DNA of 64,000 nucleotides from Liolophura sinensis. Lineage: Eukaryota; Mollusca; Polyplacophora; Chitonida; Chitonidae. The position numbers and the translations under genes were made by a program. Positions 12,272 to 23,123 of this stretch are shown here, piece after piece. The stretch covers positions 48,789,116-48,853,115 of the forward strand of contig NC_088301.1 of NCBI RefSeq assembly GCF_032854445.1, in the 5' to 3' direction. A model generated the notes under the pieces. It searched no databases, had not been told where the DNA came from, and saw only the letters and a list, made by a program, of their open reading frames with translations. Every line of letters begins with the position of its first letter. Position 1 is the first letter of the stretch.

Positions 12272-12976
12272 AAGAAGTAATTATCTGAGTTGGAAAAACA
12301 TGAACACCACATAGACGGGACAGGTCAGTATACCAAAAACAATAGAAATGTCCATGTATAGTAGACCTTTAATCTCCCATTTAGAATTATATCTCATATT
12401 CCCATGACAAGTACTTCTGTGAGAATCACGTGATCAATCAGCCACTCTCTAGACCAGGTATCAATTCTGTAGGGATCCAGGAAACTTTAATAATGGATGT
12501 GCTGAATTCGGAACTGCGTACTAAATGTCAAATGGTTAGACTCATAACTGGAAATTAACATGGTGATTCGCCATTTTCTAGTCAAAAATAATACAATGTA
12601 CCGGTACATATTTCAGTATTTATGACATACATTTATGACAAACACGAGACGGGCTAACGCCAGTTAGCGAGAAACTTGACGTATCCCAGTACGAACTAAA
12701 GATATTTGCCCAGCTCTGTTGGAACAAGCGATCGGATAGCCAGATATCCAGTATGTACACTCTGGAATCGTGCACTATTAGAAAGACGCTGTTAGTAAAG
12801 TGCGCTAGTATACCTATATGGCCCTGACGCTTTCCAAGTAAAGTAATGCCTCAGAGATGAGAACACAGTCACGTGTTCAGTGCAGGCTATTTCCGCCATA
12901 GAGGCGTCAAAAATAACACGATAGCAGTGCTGGCTTCGTGGTTTCAGGAGTAGTCTTCCTGGACAAACCTCGGTGA

Positions 12977-13033
12977 ATGCGTGAAGGATGGGATCCTGTT
13001 CCTTCCGTGAACAACTGTGTTTACTTCTTGTAA
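12977..13033 (+). promoter_or_regulatory. Overlapping upstream ORF in receptor copy 3
   Basis: The upstream ATG lies 11 bases before the main start at 12988, with the same 18 codons and the same TAA as in copy 2. Confidence 0.35.
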
Positions 13034-16000
13034 CAGGTAAGTCGGCAACTTCTACAAACTCAGAACTGTTTCCCCCTACAAAATTCTGATAAAAGACCTT
13101 ATAGACAAAATGTTTCTAAGGGGTTAAACATAAACCAAAAACTAAATATCCCTTGTTCTTTCATTTGAATAACTACGTACGGGAGTAGCGCTTATGAGTT
13201 AAACTGTATGTCTGGTAACGCCTCCCTGATCTCAGGCTGCTGCAGGCTTTCTTCTAAGGAAAGAATTGGTGTGGGGTTGGAAGGTGGTTATGTCGGATGT
13301 GATCGCTCTTCCAAAGGAAAAATGGGTGGACATACATTTAAAATGATTGATATGGAAATCTCCATTTAAATTTATTTATTCATTTCATTGATCTTTACGA
13401 CATACTTAAGACAATTTCACCTATACAACGGCTGCCGGCATTATGGTGGGAGGAAACCGGGCAAAGCTTGGTGAAAAATCTCCATTTGAAAACAGCAAAG
13501 TAAATAACATTTAAAATACCTTCCCAGTAAGCATGTATCTTATGCATTGCTTATCTTATTGTGTCATCAGCATCATGCTTGAATATGCTTTATCCCACCT
13601 GTATGTGAGTGCAGCATTCCATACCGATAATATACCATAGTTTCAATAAAACTGATGGTATTCTATAAAAATGAATAGCGAGCTCTGAAACACAATACGT
13701 GTGTCTATTTCAGGACTACTTGTATTGGCCGTTGACACTCCGACGGGTACATTTGAAGATGAAGTTCGTCTCAGACACGACTTATTTCACAACCACAGTG
13801 CTGCTATACGCCCCGTGCTCAACAAGTCCACCGTCACTGAGATAGATATGATGTATCATTTACAAAGCATTGTTGATTTGGTATGTTTGCAGATAGGTTC
13901 ATGTACTTTAAGAAATGTAAAAACAAAATTATACTTTGCATACCACTTAAACATCACTTACGTTAGAATAGTTCGAGGTAATGCTAATTTTTGGTACTTC
14001 ATTGCCACTTTTCTCCCTTTTTAAAGCTTTTCTGGAATTCTCCCACGATGTTTCAGACAATCCTGTTTGTTTTTAGTTCATTTAACTACATGCATACATT
14101 TTACTTACCATAACGTCCATGAAACTGTAAGGTAATATTTGGTATACCTTTGGTTATAGGACGAAAGAAAGCAGATATTGATGACGTCAGGTTTCTTCAG
14201 TATCGTAAGTATTCAAATCTATGAACATAAAAATACACAATTTTGAAAGTTCCAAAAGTACATGTTTCCATTTAAACTAATGACATCTATATAGTATGGT
14301 GTTTACGCTAAAAATACACACAATCACAACCACCTTGAAGCAAAGCAGTTGATTTTGTACAGTACATCAAGCATGTAAGGTTTTGGATGAAAAGCGCAAA
14401 TGTTCACTCATAAAGAAGCCTTTAGAAAGGGTTGAGACACAAAAACACTCCGCACTGAAGAGGAAAAACCCTTAGAATGTAGAAAGATGGTAATGCTTCT
14501 TGTAGTTAGTCACTTTTGTATGATGGCCTGCTGCGTGTATGTATTTTTTATTCATGTCTTGTATATTTGCCCCAAAATAAAAACAGCGATATTTGAACGA
14601 CGGTGCGAGATTTAGTCGAGATCAAGTCGAGATTAGGGTGACAGCTCGAGATTCATTCGAGATTCGTGCAAATCTCGCCCCTTCGTCAGAATCTCGTCTT
14701 GTCGAGTGAATCTCGCTACCTCCTTGGAATCTCGCTCGCTCGTGATATTCTCGAGGAAATCTCCTCTCAATATCGACCAAATCTGGCAATTAAAATTTAA
14801 TCTCAGCCTAATCTCGTCAGACTCTCGCCTGTTTTTTAATCTCGTCAGAATGCTGCTGTCTTCACGAAATGAATAATTTTATACCCAAACTGAAGTTTCA
14901 TAGCAAGCGACATTCGGACGATAACGCGATATTTGGATGAGATTTGGATGACAATGCGACATTCAGGCGACATTTAGATGACATTCAATCGAGAAGGTGT
15001 TAATGTCGACCAAATCTCGCATTGTCGTCTCAGTGGTGCTTGAATCTCGACTAAATCTCGCGTTCTAGGCTAAATGTCGTCTGAATGTCACCCTGTCGCT
15101 TGAATCTCGAGCGAATCTCGCCTTCCGGCCTACCATCCGCGTCACTTCCTGAGCCACTCAGCCAAGGGTTACGTCAGCACATTCAAGATGGCTATTCCAG
15201 GCCGTTTTCCCGGGCTCTGTTCGGTTTCTTCCTACCATAATGCTAGCCTTCGTCGTATAAGTGAAATATTCTTGAGTACAGCGCAAAGCCTCGATGCCAT
15301 TAATAAATTAATTAATAAATAAATAAATGCTACTGTAAAGGATACTACTGTATTATCATTATTTGATTATTTTAAATATTGTAAATAGGAACTGCATGGT
15401 GCATTCCATTCGCTGGTTGCCCAGTGTAACGGTCTATCTTGTAGACAGCTTTTATACAGACCAGTATGTCATGTGTAACATCATAGATGGCGCCAATTGT
15501 GGTATGAGATCTTTACATATTAACGGGAAAGACATAATCGTCCGTTACTTTTGAATCACAGTCTGATCGGTTAGGGTCTGTAACGCTCGTCATTTTCGAA
15601 CTGTATCTAATACCGCTTAACCTTGGGCTAAGGGTCGTAAAGGTAGCCATGCTTATTACATCTGCATGGTGCCTTTATTAACAGTTGCAATCAAAGTGCG
15701 ACTGAGATTTGACCTTGATTAATTGTTATTTGACCTGGAACTCATTCATGGACTACTAATTTGAACTTTGATATGGAATTCATGCCTGGAATATCAACTG
15801 TCTGCCCGGCATCATTGGAAACTGATGACCGCTTCTCTCTTGTGTGTTACCGGCTTTATTTCCTATTTGTATAATTTCTTACATACCTTTGTCTTTGGGA
15901 GCTACTGTTAAACGTTGTTTTAAACACATCCCACACACAAGCAGAGTGTATGGGTCACCATGTAGCCCCTCTGTCAGCCACAGAATTTCATGCAGCTTGC

Positions 16001-19000
16001 CTGGTAAGAAATAGAAAACCCCATCGCGTGAGGTTAAGTTCATATACGTACATGCGGCCGAGAATAACACATCTTGAAACTGCTGAAGTGACCCGTATAC
16101 TGTAGAATAAAACCTTATCTGAGATCTAGTGATAAGAGAGCGAATTTCATCGGTTAAGTGTGACCCCGCAAAGGCCCGACCATTTTTTTAACACACTGTA
16201 GTCGCTGCACTGATTTTAGTCTCTTTGCTAAATTTATTTTTTTCGATGAATTTTTCTGGTAGCTATGGACAGACGAAACCCTTAAGTGGGATCCAGCACG
16301 GTATGGTGGACAGAGGTTGATACTGGTAAATCCAGATGACATATGGAAGCCGGATATAACCATTATGAACGGGTGAGTTAAACTGTGCCATAGTTTTATT
16401 CAGCACTGTGCAATGTCTATATTTGTAATTAGTTCTGGAGCTCATATCGTCCTAGTCTAGTACGGTTTCACCACAGATGATGTTAAAAGAAATTGGTAGA
16501 ATGGAAATCCAAGCTGTTCCTTACAAAAATTTATCTTTTGTGAACCAAAGTAATTCATCATCAATCTCTCATTTTAATTTCTCATTGTTTCGCTGTTTGC
16601 CCCTCTAATGTATACAGTGCCATCTGTTCAGCATTTGTTAGATGTCCATGGTAACGACTACAGCATAGCGAGAAGAACGAGAGCGGCCACCACAGTGTGA
16701 CAGTTGGCAAATTACCACATGTAACCGTGAGCAAATTGTAACGATAAAACGGAAGTTTCTACCTCTAACAATGAAAAGGAACTTTGCTAATACGATGCTG
16801 GAGATAAAGGTGAATAAGAATGAGGACGGATTCATTTAACGAGAGTCAACATTTCCAAAGATTCCAGAAAGACGCAAGGAATGTTCTAGATGTGTAAATG
16901 TGCACTGTATACAAATCGTTTATGAGACTCGAATGTGAGATCTTCTAAATGTGACGACAACACCGCATTTTGAGTAATTCAAGGCCAGCCACCTCTACTA
17001 AATTGCCAGTATCATTATTGTACTTGTATACCTAATTCTGCTTAAGTCATGGTGACTGTTGGTTGCGTGTAATCTGATATTATTTAAGCTTTTACATGAA
17101 CATTTAGAATGATATCCTAACTGAGCTAAATTGACAAGAGGCTGTCTTTCACCCATTATGTGGACCTTTCGCCAACTACCACAGTCATCGCTTCTCTGGG
17201 TTTACTCTCTATAATGTCTTTCGTACTGTAATCAAAAGATGCATTTCAGTTGCACATCGCTTGTAATTGTTCATATATCCGTCGTTGCAATAATGTTAAG
17301 CACATCATACAGCCTGTAGCCCCGGGTTGAACGAAACTAGACACAATTCGGAACAGGTATGTAAAGTTTAACTTGAAAGACTGAAACCATCACAGTATAC
17401 GCAGGATGTAATGTATGATATAAGGCCATACATGTATGTAGTCCTCATGTGCAGGACCCTTTGGCACATTAGATGACCCTTTTTTTAAAGTTTAATGCTG
17501 GTAGAAGCATTTAACAGGAAACAAAAAATCGAGACATGCTAGCACTTTTACACTCGCATTAAGCAGTGCTTGAAGCGTGGCCTACATCGACACGCCAAAC
17601 TATAGGAGCAGCAACATAAATGCTCACCGAGTTAACTGAATATAAAATAGATCTTATAAATACCGCCGTTGGAAATTAATATGAAAACCATCATGAAACT
17701 ATAACGCATTTGTCACGGTGAAATTCGATATGAAACACTCTGTCCTGTATATAGACTCGTATGTTCCATTTACCTCACCGGAGGAGCAGTTTGATATATG
17801 GTCTTTAGCCAGCTAATGTTCATATAATACCAAAAAATAGCCAAGAGCTATAGAATATTAGAAAGCCTTTTATTTAGTCTTTCTGTGCTTTTCTTCATTA
17901 TTACATGTTTCGTTCCAGTGCAAAGAATTACGTTTATGCAGGAAACTTAAAGTTTCTTGTTGAGCTGAAATGGACGGGTAGAACGGATTGGTCTCCAGCC
18001 TCCATGTTCGAGACAACCTGTCCAGTGGATGTCACTTTGTACCCTTTCGATACTCAGGCTTGTGAGATCATCATAGCCTCTTGGATGTACGATCACAGGA
18101 GGGTGAAGATTGTCCCAAAGGACACGCCAAACAACACACTCTACTTTGGCGAGAGCGGAGAATGGATCTTCAGCAGTTCCAAAGCCAAACATGATTTGGT
18201 GGAGTACAACGGCAGTAACTTCAGCATTGCTCGCATTTCTTTCACATTCCAACGACGACGAGCGTTTTACGTTATAAATGTGATTGTGCCGGTCCTGTGT
18301 CTGTCTCTGCTCAATACCTTGGTGTTTCTGGTTCCGCCAGAGTCCGGAGAGAAAATGTCCCTCTCCATTACCGTGGTTTTAGCCTACTCAGTCTTTCTCT
18401 CCATCGTCAACGCTGACATGCCTGGAACGTCAAACAGCGTGTCTTATCTAGGTAACGCAAATTCGTATACGGTTAGCAAGTCCAAAGTTTCCACAGAGTC
18501 ACATTTAGCATCTATTCGCGTTCAAAGTTCAAAGTTCAAAAACGAAAGAATATTCCCCATCAACCAAACGCTACAGTTTGTCAGTCATACTGTGTAATAT
18601 GTTGCTATATCGTAAAGATAACAGCATTCCTAATAATAATTATTTATAATCCAGATTTTTAAATTCGATCGATTAGAAAACAATTTTAGTTTCAAAGGAT
18701 GCCTTTGGAATAAATTTTGCTCTAAAAAGCAAAAGAAGAGCTAGAAAGACGACTAAACGTTTGAGACTAATACCTTCACCAGGACATCCCCATATTTGGG
18801 TTTCCTTGACCTGTGCAAACTGAAACGTCAGGGAATTTCTAGAATCGCATGTCTGTCACATCAATAGACATGGAGAATAACAGTGAAGTTTTTTATTGTA
18901 CATCATTTTCCGTTAACTCGTGAAAAGAGAGCCACATCATAAAATTTGAAAAGTATAATTTTATATAATTTTGGACTAAATTAAGTTGTCTTCTGCGATG

Positions 19001-19398
19001 CTTTAAGTCCCTTTCCCAAAAGGAGAATTTTTGGGGGTTAGCTTATCTTGTGTTGAATGCGAACGTTTATTTGTTTTCTTCTTTTTTCTGCAGCCATATA
19101 CCTCATATTTGTTCTCGTGATGGGCATGATCGCAGTGTTTATGTCAGCAGTTGTGCTGTGGATATTCCATGCAAAAGCCAGACAACTTGATGAGAAACAC
19201 AGACATTTTTCCCTGGGATCGTGTTCACCACAATCCGAAGGAAACAGGACTCTCTCGAACACAGGCCATTTCCATATGGTGACAGACAGAGCCAAATACA
19301 TTCAACAGGCAACCAAAATTGACAGGCTATCATTTTGGTCATTCTTGGCTCTCACTCTTGTAGGGCTCATCACTTTAATGGCTTTACTTCTGTCCTAG
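12988..19398 (+). CDS. Nicotinic-receptor-like Cys-loop channel subunit, copy 3 (complete, six exons)
   Basis: Predicted exons are 12988-13036, 13714-13880, 14160-14204, 16263-16372, 17919-18451 and 19094-19398. Exon lengths (49, 167, 45, 110, 533, 305) and splice phases are identical to copy 2, giving 402 residues. It has the same signal peptide, Cys-loop, M1-M4 and short M3-M4 loop. In the extracellular domain it differs from copy 2 at only three positions that I could find: S127N, A157T (just before the first loop Cys) and T171A (just before the second). Exon 6 carries a tight cluster of changes in the M3-M4 loop (CSPQSEGNR where copies 1 and 2 have CSSQHEENR). Introns are nearly identical to copy 2, repeats included, so the duplication is very recent or the two copies are mis-assembled alleles. 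No disabling change is seen. Confidence 0.9.
13369..13471 (-). repeat. Truncated tRNA-derived SINE in intron 1 of copy 3
   Basis: It is the orthologous insertion of 3968-4070, virtually unchanged. Confidence 0.7.
14582..15123. repeat. CGAGATT-rich inverted repeat island in intron 3 of copy 3
   Basis: It is the duplicate of 5163-5700 with a scatter of substitutions, including C to T changes at CG sites. It is followed, as in copy 2, by the truncated SINE. Confidence 0.7.
15180..15330 (+). repeat. 5'-truncated tRNA-derived SINE in intron 3 of copy 3
   Basis: It has the same insertion and tail as 5755-5902. Confidence 0.75.
16645..17250. repeat. Two inverted R1-like segments in intron 4 of copy 3
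   Basis: It is the duplicate of 7225-7830, with the same antisense and sense motif pair about 400 bases apart. Confidence 0.4.
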
Positions 19399-20199
19399 GT
19401 TATGTTCTAATTGATATATGTATATCTATGGATAAATTATTATTATTTATCCTATCGATTATCATGGGCTTACGCCTATTATAATTCCCGTTGTCGTCTG
19501 TATAAGGGGCGAATAACTCTGCATGACTTAACCTAACTGAGTCAGTTGGCAACTCTCACATTGTTGTCGCTGATTTGTTTTTGTTTTTTTTTCTTTGTCT
19601 TTTCGTTATATGTCGTGGTTTATACGCAAACTTCAACCTCTGGGAATCAGAATTTCAATCTTTAATTCATTCGATAATCTTGTGTTCTATACGGTGCAAT
19701 GTCCTATCCATAAAATATAATTAGTGATTCATCAAAACAAAAGGCACAACCACATTTCACAGAACAAGGATTCAAAAATTTCTTTTATGACCTGTGAATT
19801 ATCTGAGTAACACATTCAGGCTTCTTATTCTTGACTTCTTACTATTATTTATCATCATTGTATCAGTACTACAGTTTTTCATTGATAAAGACAGTTGTTT
19901 TACAACTAAACGAGATAAACGAGATCATTGTCAGAGTTTTCTAGCTATGCTAGGACATAGATGTGAAGTCGTACAGCCATTGTATGGCGTGTGGTAGAAA
20001 TTGTCTAGAAAGAGATCGTTTCAACATTTTCTAGCTTTGGCAGTGGTCGAGAAAGATGTCAAAGGTGCTCAGGCACTGTAATAGAATCTGATAAATCATT
20101 GTCATTGTCAAAATTTTCTACCTGCTGTATTAGTCACTGATTCACGAGGTTCTAGGCAACGTTTTCCACATTTTAACAAAACTTTCACATTTTGAATGG

Positions 20200-20590
20200 G
20201 CATTGATAACGGAGATGACAGTTTTCCAGCTACTGTAGTGGGCATTGTATAACCGAGATCAATGTCAAAGTTTTCCAGTTACTGTAGTGGGCATTGTATA
20301 ACCGAGATCAATGCCAAAGTTTTCCAACTACTGTAGTGGGCATTGTATAACCGATATCAATGCCAAAGTTTTCCAGCTACTGTTGTGGGCATTGTATAAC
20401 CGAGAGCAATGCCAAAGTTTCCCATCTACTGCGGTGGACATTGTATAACCGAGATCAATGCCAAAGTTTTCCAGTTACTGTAGTGGACATTATATAACCG
20501 AGATCAATGCCAAAGTTTTCCAGTTACTGTAGTGGACATTGTATAACCGAGAGCAATGCCAAAGTTTTCTATCTACTGTAGTGGACATGG
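20200..20590. repeat. 49-bp minisatellite, about 8 units (copy 3 to 4 spacer)
   Basis: It has the same unit as in the earlier spacers, with some private variants such as ACTGCGGTGGACATTGTATA. The array ends abruptly at a junction with R1 repeat sequence. Confidence 0.8.
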
Positions 20591-21060
20591 TATTTGATAA
20601 GAGGCCGTGCTTCATCGGTTAAATATGACCATTTGCCAGCTATCATAGTGTCGTCGCTGCTCTGGTTTTACTCTCTCTACTCTACGTCTTTAATTATATT
20701 GTATCTTTGCGTCGAAACAGATATTTGTGTACCAACCGTCAAACAAGATGGACGTTCCAGGTCAATAATCGCAAGGTTAATTCCTAAAACCACATTTAAC
20801 ACAAACTACCAAAAACTCAGAAAGTATATAAAGTATGTAGAATAGGACGGAATTATGCAAAGAGAAGCAGTCAACAGTTTTCAATGATGCTGGAAGGTAT
20901 GAGTAAATGAGATAAATCATTATTCAAACCCCGTACGAAGCTAGTTTATAAGTTGACGATATTAATATATGCATCTCTGTTGCACTTCGATTGTAACTGT
21001 TCACATATCCTATGTGGCCATCTAATCTAACACGATGAATACAAATCCACTTGCTCCGTG
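20590..21060. repeat. Dispersed repeat R1, most complete copy
   Basis: It contains both halves of the R1 family in order: a segment with CAGCTATCATAGTGTCGTCG and CTGCTCTGGTTTTACTCTCT, then CGAAACAGATATTTGTGTAC, then GATGGACGTTCCAGGTCAAT, then GTATATAAAGTATGTAG, then GTTGCACTTCGATTGTAACT. At least six other places in the window carry parts of this series on one or the other strand. I do not recognise the family. It has no coding capacity, and the sense and antisense motif pairs suggest a MITE. Confidence 0.5.
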
Positions 21061-21334
21061 TTGAGCGGTATTTTAAAAAATCATGAAGCAGAGCAGTCGC
21101 TTTGTTCATACTTACTTTCAAAGAATTATACTTATTGTAAAACTTAAGAAACTTGGAGTTTAGGCGTTTAGGCGTTCTTCGGTATATTGCTGTTCAAGTA
21201 CGGATAATTTACAATGTCAAAATTTGAGACTATCTCTCTTGTGAAGTTTGCGGGAAAGAAAACCGTTTTGGGCTTTGTACAAATGTACCATCTGGATAAT
21301 CTGTGGTTCCCTTTAAATTCAGCGAAGGCGAGTA

Positions 21335-21545
21335 AACTTGGTACTTGTTTTGGTACTTACTCGCTTGGCGCTCACCGTGAGATTAATGGACCAAGTACTG
21401 ATTGGCCCGCTGTCGGTATAATGTTTCTGGTGTCTTTCGTCGCCCAGGGAGGCAGCGCTATGAAAATACTTGCTACAAGGAAACACCGCCGTGGTATGAC
21501 CGAAATAATGTTGGAAACGACGTTAAATCCCGATGGAACAAACCT
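21335..21545 (+). repeat. SINE-like repeat, diverged copy
   Basis: It keeps TTGGTACTTACTCGCTTGGC near the left end and AAACGACGTTAAATCCC at the right end, but differs from 1880-2095 at many positions. It sits at the same place relative to the gene, so the insertion predates the split of copy 4 from the others. Confidence 0.5.
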
Positions 21546-22159
21546 TTTATAGTATCTTTTGTAGTGGACATAGGGTAAGTTTGCCGTTAAAGTCTTCCTC
21601 CTTTGCTAGTTTCAAGTGTTCAAACTTGTATAAATTCGTCTTTCTTTGTGAAGACTCCTTGACTTCCACTTTTGGAAATCAGTCACCTATCACAAAGTTG
21701 ACAAATAAAATAAGAAATCAGAAGAATGTTACCTTTGAACCAGAAGCTGAGATATCTCCATCATTATTCATAATAATGTATTTTTCCATAATCTATTTGG
21801 CATCAAAACAAATCTATAATCACAGATATATAGATATACAATTAGGGGTAGTGACCAAGTGTTATATGGAGTCGTTTGTACAAATGAATTGCAAGTGTAT
21901 GTCAGTTTATTTTATAATTAACAGTTATGCATTGGGGATTTGTTATATCGTGACAATCCGTGTTGCTTTTCTCTTAATGTTTTGTAGTTATTATTACAAG
22001 GCTACATGATTTTGCTTTATTTTAATATTATTTTTAGGCATTTCATTATTCCTGCAGCTAAATATTTAGCTTATCTAATATTCATGAAAATTGTTAGGCC
22101 TTCAAAAGTATATAAGGCATCTATACTACTGCTCTGAAATTTACAATCCCTTTCATTAT

Positions 22160-22325
22160 CCATATCTCCGGCCGTAAGTGGGAAGGTCTGTCAGCAGCCT
22201 GCGGATGGTCGTGGGTTTTACCCGGGCTCTGCCCGTGTTACTCCCACCATAATGCTGGCCGACGTCGTATAAGTGAAATATTCTTGAGTACGGCGTAAAA
22301 CACCAATCAAATAAATAAATAAATC
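22160..22325 (+). repeat. 5'-truncated tRNA-derived SINE
   Basis: A well-preserved body, with GGATGGTCGTGGGTTTTACC, CCACCATAATGCTGGCCGAC and GTATAAGTGAAATATTCTTG, ends in (AAAT)n. It sits where copies 2 and 3 have the (AT)n tract. Confidence 0.85.
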
Positions 22326-22369
22326 ATTATCCATAATATATGTATATATATCCGCATGATCAAGGTTAT

Positions 22370-23077
22370 CTCGGTTGGAAAAACATGAACACCACATAGA
22401 CGGGACAAGTCAGTATGCCAAAACCAATTTAAATGTCCATGTATATTAGACCTTTAATTCCCATTTAGAATTATATCTCATATTCCCATGACAAGTACTT
22501 CTGTGAGAATCACGTGATCAATCAGCCAATCTCTAGACCAGGTATCAATTCTGTAGGGATCCAGGAAACTTTAATAATGGATGTGCTGAATTCGGAGCTG
22601 CGTACTAAATGTCAAATGGTTAGACTCATATATGGAAATTAACATGGCAATTAGGCAATTTATAGTAAAAAAATAATGTATGTATTTCAGTATTTATGAC
22701 AGAGGTAGCAATGGAACGAAAACACAGGACGGGCAAACGTCAGTGGGTGAAAAACTTGATGTACCCAGTACGAACTAAAGATATTTACCCAGCTCTGTTG
22801 GAACAAGCGATCGGTTCGCCAGATATCCAGTATGTACACTCTGGAATCGTGCACTAATAGGAAGACGCTGTTAGTAAAGTGTGCTAGTATACCTATATGG
22901 CCCTGACGCTTTCCAAGTAAAGTAATGCATCAGAGATGAGAACACAGTCACGTGTTCAGTGCAGGCTATTTCCGCCATAGATGGGTCAAAAATAACACGA
23001 TAGCAGTGCTGGCTTCGTGGTTTCAGGAGGACCAGTTCATCTACCTTCCTGGACAAACCTAGGCGAATGCGTGAAGT
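22370..23077 (+). promoter_or_regulatory. Conserved 5' flank of receptor copy 4
   Basis: This block aligns along almost its full length with the flanks of copies 2 and 3, with a 15-base insertion close to the start codon (around 23029-23044) and scattered substitutions. The CACGTG site is kept (about 22950-22955). It is more similar to its paralogues than introns 1-4 of the same gene are. Confidence 0.4.
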
Positions 23078-23123
23078 ATGCGATCCTCTACCTTCCTTGA
23101 ACAACTGTGTTTACTTCTTGTAA
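23067..23123 (+). promoter_or_regulatory. Overlapping upstream ORF in receptor copy 4
   Basis: The upstream ATG is again 11 bases before the main start and runs 18 codons to the same TAA. Several codons differ from copies 2 and 3, yet the frame stays open. Confidence 0.35.

Larger units (their letters stand above)
19399..23077. other. Intergenic spacer between receptor copies 3 and 4
   Basis: As far as about 20590 this spacer matches the two earlier spacers closely. It then diverges: an R1 repeat at about 20590-21060 is inserted, the SINE-like segment at 21335-21545 is clearly older, and the (AT)n tract is replaced by a SINE at 22160-22325. From about 22370 the conserved 5' flank resumes. 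No supported gene is present. The break near 20590 marks the edge of the recently duplicated 9.4-kb unit. Confidence 0.7.
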
